Of a DNA stretch of 10,238 bases, positions 1-6,372 are shown piece by piece. How positions within the stretch are numbered: position 1 is the first letter of the stretch; each line of letters starts with the position of its first letter. Under the pieces are notes generated by a model. That model saw only the letters and a program-made list of their open reading frames with translations. It was not told the DNA's origin and made no database searches. This stretch comes from Verrucomicrobiota bacterium (GTDB taxonomy: Bacteria > Verrucomicrobiota > Verrucomicrobiia > Verrucomicrobiales > Akkermansiaceae). The position numbers and the translations under genes are program-made. The DNA lies in the NCBI GenBank assembly GCA_008932955.1, contig WBXE01000078.1, positions 1 through 10,238 on the forward strand, in the 5' to 3' direction.

Positions 1-1
1 C

Positions 2-184
2 CAACTCACCCTGCCCGCGGGTTGCGGCATCATCGAGGCCAGCCGCCTAGTCAACGAATGGCGCGAGCTGCGCCTCAAACGCGAGGCAGTCAAAGCCGGC
101 GCTTGCATGCCGATGGGGTCAGTCCCGCTTTTCGGGCATGGTGCAGTGGAAGCGGGGGGCCGTATGCTCGAAAAGCGGGACTGA
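2..184 (+). CDS. 3' end of an unidentified gene (partial)
   Basis: An open frame enters from the left edge and ends at TGA 182-184. Its first ~35 codons have the GC-rich third positions of the real genes here and read as a helical, charged stretch (…NEWRELRLKREAVKAG…). From about base 108 the frame runs through a long inverted repeat, so the last ~25 residues and the stop codon come from repeat DNA rather than from a conserved C-terminus. The repeat may have inserted at or just before the original stop. I do not recognise the family and too little is present to assign a function. The opposite-strand frames here are less convincing. Confidence 0.4.
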   Translation, partial: QLTLPAGCGIIEASRLVNEWRELRLKREAVKAGACMPMGSVPLFGHGAVEAGGRMLEKRD

Positions 185-195
185 CCCCATCGGCA
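108..195. repeat. REPIN-like inverted repeat (two REP-like arms)
   Basis: The left arm (108-134) and right arm (169-195) are perfect reverse complements over 27 bp, separated by a 34-bp spacer. Part of the spacer next to the arms also pairs with G-T wobbles. Each arm carries the small imperfect hairpin GGGGTCAGTCCC followed by GCTTTTCG. A pair of inverted REP sequences with a short spacer is the REPIN arrangement, a non-autonomous element mobilised by RAYT (Y1-type) transposases. No RAYT gene is in the window. The element overlaps the 3' end of the upstream reading frame and could also act as a transcription terminator or mRNA stabiliser. The inverted repeat is seen directly; the REPIN identity is inferred. 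Confidence 0.75.
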
Positions 196-264
196 CAAAG
201 TTTTAGCCGCATGGGCTTCTTGCGGGATGAGTGGATAAGCGCGTACGGGCCGGAGAAAACTCCC

Positions 265-294
265 TTGACCGAGTATATCCCAAGGCTATACTCG
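265..294 (+). promoter_or_regulatory. mazEF promoter with overlapping palindromic operator
   Basis: A -35 box TTGACC (265-270) and a -10 box TATACT (287-292) are separated by 16 bp. A perfect inverted repeat, CGAGTATA (270-277) and TATACTCG (287-294) with a 9-nt spacer, covers the -10 and touches the -35. MazE-type antitoxins, alone or with toxin, repress their own operons by binding such palindromes, so this is the likely operator. The expected transcription start, about 7 nt after the -10, falls at or beside A300 of the mazE start codon, which predicts a leaderless mRNA. Confidence 0.7.
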
Positions 295-299
295 CCTGC

Positions 300-563
300 A
301 TGAAGACGACATTGCAGCGCTGGGGCAACAGCCAAGGGATCCGGCTGCCCAAGGCGATCGTAGAATCCATGGGCATTGCGGTTGGGGCTTCGGTGATTGT
401 GAAGCTCTCAGAGGATAGTTCACAGATCACGATTACACCAACGCCGGCATCGCGGCCGATCCGGGGTAGGCATCGCATCGAAGATCTCATTGCGGAGAGT
501 TCAGCGCAGGCATTTGAGGGTGAGTGCGACTGGGGCAAGGTGGCTGGGAAGGAGGGTTGGTGA
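300..563 (+). CDS. mazE: MazE-family antitoxin (AbrB/SpoVT fold)
   Basis: An 87-residue protein. Residues 4-25 (LQRWGNSQGIRLPKAI…) are the hallmark of the MazE/PemI swapped-hairpin DNA-binding domain, which spans about residues 1-48. The acidic C-terminal tail ends in a DWGKVAGKEGW motif (77-87), typical of the segment that wraps around and neutralises the MazF toxin. ATG300 was chosen because family members start only a few residues before the WGNS motif; an in-frame upstream ATG at 231 would add unrelated residues and run through the promoter. There is no Shine-Dalgarno, in line with a leaderless start. The stop overlaps the toxin start (TGATG), so the two are translationally coupled. MazE is expected to inhibit MazF and autorepress the operon through the 270-294 palindrome. 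Confidence 0.92.
   Translation: MKTTLQRWGNSQGIRLPKAIVESMGIAVGASVIVKLSEDSSQITITPTPASRPIRGRHRIEDLIAESSAQAFEGECDWGKVAGKEGW
551..556 (+). promoter_or_regulatory. Shine-Dalgarno of mazF inside mazE
   Basis: GGAGGG lies 6 nt before ATG563, inside the last codons of mazE. It fixes the toxin start at 563 rather than at the earlier in-frame ATG codons (524 or 554). It is the only strong Shine-Dalgarno seen ahead of a gene in this window, which suggests toxin translation depends on ribosome reinitiation at this site. Confidence 0.7.
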
Positions 564-922
564 TGCGCGGCATCGTGCCATTGCAAGGGGATTTCGTGAC
601 GCTCACGTTTGATCCACAGGCAGGCCACGAGCAAAAGGGCCGCCGCCCGGCCTTCGTCGTCAGTGTGTCTGGATTCAATCGCGCGACCGGCCTCGCCATC
701 TGCTGTCCCATCACCAACACGGATCGAAAGACGCCCTTCCATGTGGGTGTTCCAGCCGGCTCGGGACTTACGGGTTTCGTCATGTGCGAACATATGAAGT
801 CAGTTGATTTTCGCGCGCGAGAGGTTAAGCGCATCGGCAGCGCCCCCAATGAATTTTTGGATGAGGTGCTCTCCGTGATCGATGCGTGCCTCTATCCCAA
901 GCCCCAGAGTCCTTCTCAATAA
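563..922 (+). CDS. mazF: MazF/PemK-family mRNA interferase toxin
   Basis: A 119-residue protein, close to the usual 110-120 for MazF/ChpB/PemK. The fold signature is complete: PLQGDFVTLTFDPQAGHEQ (6-24), the catalytic-loop arginine in GRRPAFVV (R28), PIT (49-51) with the conserved threonine T51, then VMCEHMKSVDFRAR (73-86). In this last motif the residue usually Gln in E. coli-type MazF is His77. The family is an endoribonuclease that cuts single-stranded mRNA at short motifs and arrests growth; it is held inactive in a complex with MazE. Its ATG overlaps the mazE stop by one base. Nothing indicates inactivation, so the module looks functional. Cleavage specificity cannot be read from the sequence. 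Confidence 0.92.
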   Translation: MRGIVPLQGDFVTLTFDPQAGHEQKGRRPAFVVSVSGFNRATGLAICCPITNTDRKTPFHVGVPAGSGLTGFVMCEHMKSVDFRAREVKRIGSAPNEFLDEVLSVIDACLYPKPQSPSQ

Positions 923-931
923 CTTGAAGAT

Positions 932-1039
932 TTACCGCAGAGTCGCAAAGGCCGCCAAGGGGCGCAAAGTGGAATGGATTATCAAGGAAAGTCCTGCCTT
1001 GCTCTGCGTCCCTTTGCGACCTCTGCAGCTTTGCGGTAA
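932..1039. repeat. Intergenic imperfect inverted repeat, GCAGAG/GCAAAG type
   Basis: The left arm (932-969) starts TTACCGCAGAGTCGCAAAGG. The right arm (1002-1039) ends CAGCTTTGCGGTAA and contains CCCTTTGCGACCTCTGC, so the arms are imperfect reverse complements around a ~32-bp centre. Direct GCAAAG/GCAGAG sub-repeats occur within each arm. Similar elements are common between genes in Verrucomicrobiota and Planctomycetota genomes (recalled, not searched). The structure sits just after mazF and may act as its terminator. No ORF here looks real. Confidence 0.6.
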
Positions 1040-1125
1040 GCATTTTAGCTCTTACTCAACGTTCCACACTCAGCCTGCGGGTTCTGGTCCTTGAAAAGCC
1101 AAAGGTGTTGTCGTTAGCAAAAATT

Positions 1126-1159
1126 TCTTCTCTTGTGTCTTCCTGTCTTGCGTCTTAGG
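1126..1159. repeat. Pyrimidine-rich dispersed repeat fragment
   Basis: A stretch of quasi-repeated TCTTGTGTCTTCCTGTCTTG plus CGTCTTAGG units. On the other strand it reads as AAGACGCAAGACAGGAAGACACAAGA-like units, in the style of dispersed intergenic repeats in PVC genomes. A related CTTGCGTCTTCC string occurs at about 2662-2673. With the 932-1039 element it fills much of the 281-bp gap before the kinase gene. No convincing promoter is visible for the kinase: TTGAAA at 1091-1096 has only a poor -10 partner. Confidence 0.4.
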
Positions 1160-1203
1160 TCTGTGGCGGAGCTGCGCTAGCAAGCCACTCTCGCAAACCG
1201 CCC

Positions 1204-2448
1204 ATGATTCCCCAATTCCTCCTCACCCTCGCCACCCTCTGCCTGCTGGCATGGATCCTACGTCAGCGCCTCATTATTCGTCGCCTGCGCCACTTACAGC
1301 AACGCCAGCGCGACCAGGATTTGCGGGCACTCGCCGCCGCCCGCAATGAACGCGATAGCCTGCTCAACGCCTTTCCTGACGCGTTTCTCATCGCCGACGC
1401 CCACGGACTCATTCAACATTGCAACCAGGCTGCCATGGCATTGTTAGGGCCATCACCGTTTATCGACCGCACCGTGCTCGAAGTGCTGCGCGACGCCCGG
1501 CTCGCCACTCCCTATCTGGAATGCCGCAACACCGGCGAGCCCAACGCCGCGCAAATCCACCTTCCCTCCGAAGCCGCTCCCGGCCGCGACCACAGCCCCG
1601 GCAGCGGCGACTCGGTGTGGCTGGTAGATGCCGCGCCGGTGCTCCAAGCCACAGGCGCGCCACATGTGCGCATTCTGCTGCGCGATCTATCCGCCGAGCA
1701 TCAACTCGAACAAATCCGCAAGGATTTTGTCGCCAACGCGTCCCACGAATTGCGCACGCCCATCACCTTGGTCGATGGCTATCTGGAAACATTCCTGGAT
1801 GCGCCGGAAATGTTAGATGAACGACCGGCCGCATTGCGTATCCTAGGCATCATGCGCAAGCACACCGGGCGCATCACCCGCATCATCGAGGACATGCTGC
1901 TCATCTCGCGGATGGAATCGGGCGATGCCTCGACGCTGCGGATGGAGGATTTTCAACTAACCGAATGTGTACATGACATCATTGAGCGGCTGGAGCCGCT
2001 GATTCGCGCGCAAAATGCCACGCTAGCCGTGCAATTCCATGATCCGGGCATCAGTCTGCATGGTGACCGGTTTTATTGGACACAGATTTTATTCAACCTC
2101 ATCGAGAACGCCCTCAAACAAAACCTCCAGCCCGGCCTGCAGGTGCGCATCCTCAGCGAAGCCTGCGGCGAGGGCCTGCGCCTCGCCGTCGTTGACAACG
2201 GCATCGGCATCCCCGCCGCCGATCTGCCGTTTATCTTCAAACGTTTCTATCGAGTGGAAAAACACCACTCGCAAAACCAGATCAAAGGCACGGGCCTCGG
2301 CCTGTCCATCGTCAAGCGGGCCATCGAAGCCCACGACGGCAGCATCACCTGCCACTCCGCACCCGGCCTGCGCACCAGCTTCGAGATCACCTTGCCCCGG
2401 CAAGCCACGCATGCTAACTATCCCGAGCCACTCGCAGATTTACCCTGA
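1204..2448 (+). CDS. PhoR-like sensor histidine kinase
   Basis: A 414-residue membrane sensor kinase. Residues 3-19 form one hydrophobic helix, followed by a basic, helical linker (20-50). A PAS domain spans about 52-162 (NAFPDAFLIADAHGLIQHCN…). The dimerisation/phosphoacceptor H-box is FVANASHELRTPIT, with H181 the expected autophosphorylation site. The ATPase core is complete: N box NLIENALKQN (298-307), G1 VDNGIGIP (330-337), F box FIFKRFYRVEK (343-353) and G2 GTGLGLSIVKR (362-372). It lacks a periplasmic sensor domain, so it probably senses through PAS or a partner protein, as in PhoR. The usual partner would be a PhoB-type response regulator, but none is adjacent in the window. ATG1204 was chosen because the hydrophobic anchor begins immediately after it; there is no Shine-Dalgarno. 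The signal and target are unknown. Confidence 0.9.
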   Translation: MIPQFLLTLATLCLLAWILRQRLIIRRLRHLQQRQRDQDLRALAAARNERDSLLNAFPDAFLIADAHGLIQHCNQAAMALLGPSPFIDRTVLEVLRDARLATPYLECRNTGEPNAAQIHLPSEAAPGRDHSPGSGDSVWLVDAAPVLQATGAPHVRILLRDLSAEHQLEQIRKDFVANASHELRTPITLVDGYLETFLDAPEMLDERPAALRILGIMRKHTGRITRIIEDMLLISRMESGDASTLRMEDFQLTECVHDIIERLEPLIRAQNATLAVQFHDPGISLHGDRFYWTQILFNLIENALKQNLQPGLQVRILSEACGEGLRLAVVDNGIGIPAADLPFIFKRFYRVEKHHSQNQIKGTGLGLSIVKRAIEAHDGSITCHSAPGLRTSFEITLPRQATHANYPEPLADLP

Positions 2449-2463
2449 AAAAGGAAAATGGGA

Positions 2464-2485
2464 ACGGTAGGAGTGCCGTCTTTTT
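2464..2485 (+). terminator. Possible intrinsic terminator after the kinase gene
   Basis: ACGGT (2464-2468) and GCCGT (2475-2479) can pair as a short 5-bp stem (one wobble), followed directly by CTTTTT (2480-2485). It lies 16 nt after the kinase stop codon. The stem is short, so this is a modest candidate. Confidence 0.4.
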
Positions 2486-2662
2486 ACCACTGATTTCACG
2501 GATTGAAGAGGATTGCACGGATAAGATGGTCCTTATCTATCAAACCCTTGGCTCATCCTAAAGGTGAATTCCATGAAATCCATAACTCTTTCTTTATCCG
2601 TGAATTCCGTGAAATCCGTGGTTTCTAATTTCCTTTTTAGGATTATTCGTGGAATCCGTGGC
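2486..2662. repeat. Intergenic repeat cluster, ACGGATT/ATCCGT type
   Basis: ACCACTGATTTCACGGATT (2486-2504) is nearly the reverse complement of ATTCCGTGAAATCCGTGGT (2604-2622), and the nearby TTGCACGGATAAG matches the complement of CTTTATCCGTGAA. A further direct copy, ATTCGTGGAATCCGTGGC, lies at 2644-2661. Such ACGGATT repeats are common in the intergenic regions of Verrucomicrobiota and related phyla (recalled). The cluster separates two convergent genes and could give a bidirectional termination structure for the ABC gene, for which no T-tract terminator is visible. No gene is seen here. Confidence 0.65.
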
Positions 2663-2681
2663 TTGCGTCTTCCTCCCCAGG

Positions 2682-5600
2682 CTAACGGGTCCGGCGATTT
2701 TGATAGGTTAGGATAAAACTCGCCGCTATCCAACAAGCGCCGACCAGCCCCACCAGCACCAGGCAACAGTAGCGCTGGGTTTCCATTTCCCACTTGGAAG
2801 GTCCCGGCCGGGCAGGCTTGGCCGCCCCTGCCGTGGACTCCGCACGCTTGGCTCCGACAAACGGCAAGGGTTTTTCCAAGGCCAGGAAAATATTACGGAT
2901 GCCCGGGTTGCGATAATCATTGCGGAAGGTCTCAGCCTCCCGGACTAACAAATCAATCCGCTCGTTGACAAAAAACTCAGAGGCCGGTCGCACTGCCGGG
3001 CGATCCGCCCAAACCTTCATGGTTGCCACCTCGAGCTTGCTGCCATGGCTGGCAATCCGCGCAATGCGCGACACCAAGTCCGCCGCCTCCTCGGGCGTCT
3101 CCGCGCCAGCCGCCAGCAAGTGCCGCAGTCCTTCCTTGAGCAACTCGAAGCGCTCGGCTTGCGCTGGAGTCATGTCGCGGCCGCTATCGCGCATGGCATC
3201 GATGCGGCGCTGCAAGCCGATGCGCTCCAATTCGAACGGGTTGCGCGTGGCCTGGCCGACGACCATGCCCTCATAGGCGTAGCGCAAGGGCATGAAGGCG
3301 GAGGGCACCGGCGCGCCGCCGTGCTCGCGGTTGAGGGGCACCTTGTCGAACAAGCCGCGGTTCATTTCCCGATAGGGCACCAGTGCGCCAGCCAGCAACA
3401 TTTGTGGCACCAACAGCAAGGGCACAGCCGTGAGCGCCGCCCGCTCGGTCTTAACCACGGAGGAAACCACCAGCGCCAGCGCCGTGCCGGTCCACGCCGT
3501 GAGAGTCATCCACAACCAATGTTCCATGAGCATTCCGTGGATATCCAGATAGTAATTGCCGACGAGCACATACATGAGGCATTGGCCGGATGCCACAAAG
3601 CCAAGGGCCACAAACTTGGCCGCGACATAGGAGGCCGCACTGCCCTGGCAATTGCGCTCGCGCCGCAACATCGGCCGATCCCGCAACACTTCCGTCGCCG
3701 AGTTGGTCAGCCCGAGAAACATCGCCACCGTCACGCTCAAAAACAAATACGCCGGAATATGCAGTGCGGTGGATAGAAGGTACTCACCCGTCGGCGATGA
3801 GCGCAGCGTGATGGAGATCAACGCGGCCAGCACCGGCGCTTCGATGAACATGCTGTAAATAGTCCCGCGATTGCGCGCCTTGGAAAACAACGAGCGCAAA
3901 AAATGCGTCGCAAACACCGCCAATACCGTGCGCAGCCGCCGCTCCGGCTTGAGCGGCAGCGGTAAGCCCGCCGCCGCTCCCGCATCGCTGAGGCGCGAGA
4001 CCGGCCCGGCACCCGGTTGCAGCGAGCGCAACAACGCGACACTCTCGAAGCGCTCCTGCCAGAATGCCGGTGGGAAGCGCCGCGCGGCGCCGGTGTTGGA
4101 GCCGCCGCCGATGGCGCTGAGCGGGGTTTCGAGCACGTCGAAGACGAAATCCGCCCCCTGCGCGGCCCCTCCCTGCAATGAGGGATGGGCGATGCCCAAC
4201 TCTTCGCAGGCCTCGTGGAAATACTCCACCATCGCTGACGGGGCACCGAAGTACGCCAAACACCCGCCACTATCTAACAACAGAACCTTGTCGAACAAGC
4301 GCAACACCAAAGCCCCTGGCCGGTGCAGCGAAGCGATGACGATTTTCTCGCGGGCCAGCGAGCGGAGGGTTTCTGCCACATGCTCGGAGTCTTTGGACGA
4401 CAACCCGGAAATCGGCTCATCAAACAAAAACACCTCGGCCCGGCTGCCCAGATCCAAACCCAAATTCAAACGGCTGCGCTCACCGCCGGAGAGGGTTTTT
4501 TCCCCGGCCGAGCCGACCCGCCGGCGGGCGATGGATTGCAATCCCAACTCCGCCAGCACGCTATCGACCCGCCGCTCGTGTTCTGCGAGCGAGAGCCCCG
4601 GCCGGCGGATCGTCACCGCGTGGCGCAGATGCTCGCGTACCGTCAACTGTGGATTGAGCGCCTCCTCCTGCGGCATGTAGGCAATGAAAGGCACCAGCCG
4701 CTCGCGATGTTCATAAAGCGCAATGCCATTGAGTTGGACCTTGCCGCGGGTTGGCTGCAATTGCCCTGAGATGACTGATAGCAAGGTGCTCTTGCCACTG
4801 CCGCTTGGGCCGATGATGCACATCATTTCGCCGCGCCTCACCTCGAAGTTGAGGTGATCCAAGGCGCGGGTTCCCGGGCCGAAATCATGAATCAAATCCT
4901 CCACCTGCAGTGACTCAATCTGGGTGCGCTCCTCATCCAAAAAGCATTCCCGGAACCGGCAGCGCACCGCCTGGCTGCCCGACAAACGAATCAACGACCC
5001 GTCCACCAGTACGGCGGTGCCGCGCACCAACTGGCCGTCCACCCAGATCTGCCCCTCACTGGACCTGACTTCCAACTCGCCCTCGGCGCGCTCCGCATCA
5101 TAGCGGATGAACAACACCACCCGCGGTGCCAGCTTGGGCGCCAGCAACAAATCCCCTCGCGCCAATGCCGCCGCATCGTTGGACACCAGATATTCCTGCC
5201 GATCGCCCGCCAAGCGGAAACTCCGCCCACTTTGGGTGGCGCGCCGCCTCAATTCATTGATCGAAAAACTCACCCCCGCCGCATCCCCCAGCCGCTCATG
5301 ATTGAGGCACTGCACCTTGTCCCCGCGCCGCAACGGACCGTAGTTTCCCGCGTGCAAGTTCGTGTGCTGCAAGGCTTCCACCTCAGCCACCAAACCGAAG
5401 TTCACCCGCAACACGCTCATCCGCCCTCGGCTGCGTGCCGCGGTAAGCCCACCTTCACCCGCCTCCAAATAAATGGCGGGCGAATTGCCGGTGCGTTTCA
5501 CATTGAGGAAAAACATCAGATCCTCGTGGCTCAGCGTCCAGCCCGGCAGCACCAGCGGCTGGCGTTCACGCATCCGCAAGAAGGAGCCGGTTTCCAGCGA

Positions 5601-6266
5601 GCGGCCGCGAATCCACAAGGGCACCACTCCGGTATTTCTGACCAACACCAAATCCCCCGTCCGATACACCCGAAACTCCTGACCCTGTTGCTGCGCCAAG
5701 GGCGGCAACACCACGTCCGCTTGCGTCCCACCAAAAATCACCCGCTCAAATGGCAAACCCTCATCGCCCGCTTCCCCGAGCATCTCCCGCAAAATTGCCG
5801 CCCCGTAATCCGGCCGCCCCAAGCGCCGCATGAACACATCGAAGCTGGCCCGCCCACGCTCCGAGCGGCCCGACGCATCCACCAAAGTGAACAATTCCAG
5901 GCCCACCGCCAGCTTGCCCGCATCATTCAAGCTATCCTTCAACTCTGCGGACACCGCCTGCAGAGGTTGCGGATTGCGCACCGCCCGCTGCAAGCGCCGC
6001 CGCAACCACCCGTGATCCACCTGCGGAAACGCACTCCTCAACAAATCCAAAATCAAGTCGGCCTCCGCCGGGCTCAACTCGTCATCCAGCGTCGCAAACG
6101 CCGCAAAGGCGTCCACCAACATCCCTACGTGCGCGTCGGTGCCGGGCCGCAATGCCCGCAGCCGACCTATCCCTGGAATCGTCCGCAACCACCCCCAACC
6201 CATCCATTGCGGCGGAGTGAACTTGATGTCTTTGCCGTGAAAGTGCCAGGCCACGCCCACATCCAT
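2682..6266 (-). CDS. TerB-like / FHA-like / ABCG-type ABC transporter fusion
   Basis: A 1194-residue fusion protein (numbering from the ATG at 6266). Residues ~43-167 are helical and TerB-like, with two acidic repeats (ATLDDELSPAEADLI; TLVDASGRSERG). Residues ~352-437 end like an FHA domain (VDGQLVRG…VDGSLIRLSG). The single ATPase is complete: Walker A GPSGSGKST (486-494), Q-loop Q533, signature LSGGERSRL (592-600), Walker B VFLFDEP (612-618), H-loop H647. The ABC2-type membrane part has helices at about 802-820, 832-852, 882-902, 917-937, 944-964 and 1165-1187, with the ABCG-like motif RDRPMLRRERN between the second and third. About 200 mostly soluble residues separate the last two helices, far more than in eukaryotic ABCG proteins. 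It should act as a dimer in the inner membrane; the substrate is unknown. The ATG at 6203 is a possible alternative start. The frame stays open to 6530 but would then overlap ftsH; codon use is gene-like from 6266. Confidence 0.85.
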   Translation of the reverse strand: MDVGVAWHFHGKDIKFTPPQWMGWGWLRTIPGIGRLRALRPGTDAHVGMLVDAFAAFATLDDELSPAEADLILDLLRSAFPQVDHGWLRRRLQRAVRNPQPLQAVSAELKDSLNDAGKLAVGLELFTLVDASGRSERGRASFDVFMRRLGRPDYGAAILREMLGEAGDEGLPFERVIFGGTQADVVLPPLAQQQGQEFRVYRTGDLVLVRNTGVVPLWIRGRSLETGSFLRMRERQPLVLPGWTLSHEDLMFFLNVKRTGNSPAIYLEAGEGGLTAARSRGRMSVLRVNFGLVAEVEALQHTNLHAGNYGPLRRGDKVQCLNHERLGDAAGVSFSINELRRRATQSGRSFRLAGDRQEYLVSNDAAALARGDLLLAPKLAPRVVLFIRYDAERAEGELEVRSSEGQIWVDGQLVRGTAVLVDGSLIRLSGSQAVRCRFRECFLDEERTQIESLQVEDLIHDFGPGTRALDHLNFEVRRGEMMCIIGPSGSGKSTLLSVISGQLQPTRGKVQLNGIALYEHRERLVPFIAYMPQEEALNPQLTVREHLRHAVTIRRPGLSLAEHERRVDSVLAELGLQSIARRRVGSAGEKTLSGGERSRLNLGLDLGSRAEVFLFDEPISGLSSKDSEHVAETLRSLAREKIVIASLHRPGALVLRLFDKVLLLDSGGCLAYFGAPSAMVEYFHEACEELGIAHPSLQGGAAQGADFVFDVLETPLSAIGGGSNTGAARRFPPAFWQERFESVALLRSLQPGAGPVSRLSDAGAAAGLPLPLKPERRLRTVLAVFATHFLRSLFSKARNRGTIYSMFIEAPVLAALISITLRSSPTGEYLLSTALHIPAYLFLSVTVAMFLGLTNSATEVLRDRPMLRRERNCQGSAASYVAAKFVALGFVASGQCLMYVLVGNYYLDIHGMLMEHWLWMTLTAWTGTALALVVSSVVKTERAALTAVPLLLVPQMLLAGALVPYREMNRGLFDKVPLNREHGGAPVPSAFMPLRYAYEGMVVGQATRNPFELERIGLQRRIDAMRDSGRDMTPAQAERFELLKEGLRHLLAAGAETPEEAADLVSRIARIASHGSKLEVATMKVWADRPAVRPASEFFVNERIDLLVREAETFRNDYRNPGIRNIFLALEKPLPFVGAKRAESTAGAAKPARPGPSKWEMETQRYCCLVLVGLVGACWIAASFILTYQNRRTR

Positions 6267-6372
6267 GCCAGAGCTCGGCCCAACCAGCAAGAACTCCGCA
6301 AAAAAGGAGTTTTCTTTTTCCCGCTCTCGTTTACCGTCCCTCACGCCCGCTAGGCGATTTGACCTGCTCACC
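6267..6372. promoter_or_regulatory. Divergent intergenic region between the ABC gene and ftsH
   Basis: These 106 bp must hold both promoters, if the chosen starts are right. A small hairpin, AACTCC (6292-6297) and GGAGTT (6306-6311) with an A-rich loop, is followed on + by TTTCTTTTT, so it resembles a weak terminator or attenuator in the ftsH leader. No convincing -35/-10 pair and no Shine-Dalgarno ahead of either start could be identified. Confidence 0.35.

Noticed and set aside
203..793. Long minus-strand open frame (196 codons) across mazEF
   Set aside because: It is antisense to two well-recognised genes and matches no family I recognise.
3871..4680. Plus-strand open frame of 269 codons
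   Set aside because: It lies opposite the ABC ATPase motifs, and its composition is rich in Ser, Arg and Ala with no domain.
5232..6353. Plus-strand open frame of 373 codons opposite the ABC gene
   Set aside because: It is rich in His, Pro, Gln and Arg, as expected from the antisense reading of a GC-rich gene. The minus strand encodes clear domains.
6265..6372. 36-codon upstream extension of ftsH
   Set aside because: It would overlap the ABC start. The residues are not FtsH-like, and the start at 6373 gives a normal short cytoplasmic N-terminus.
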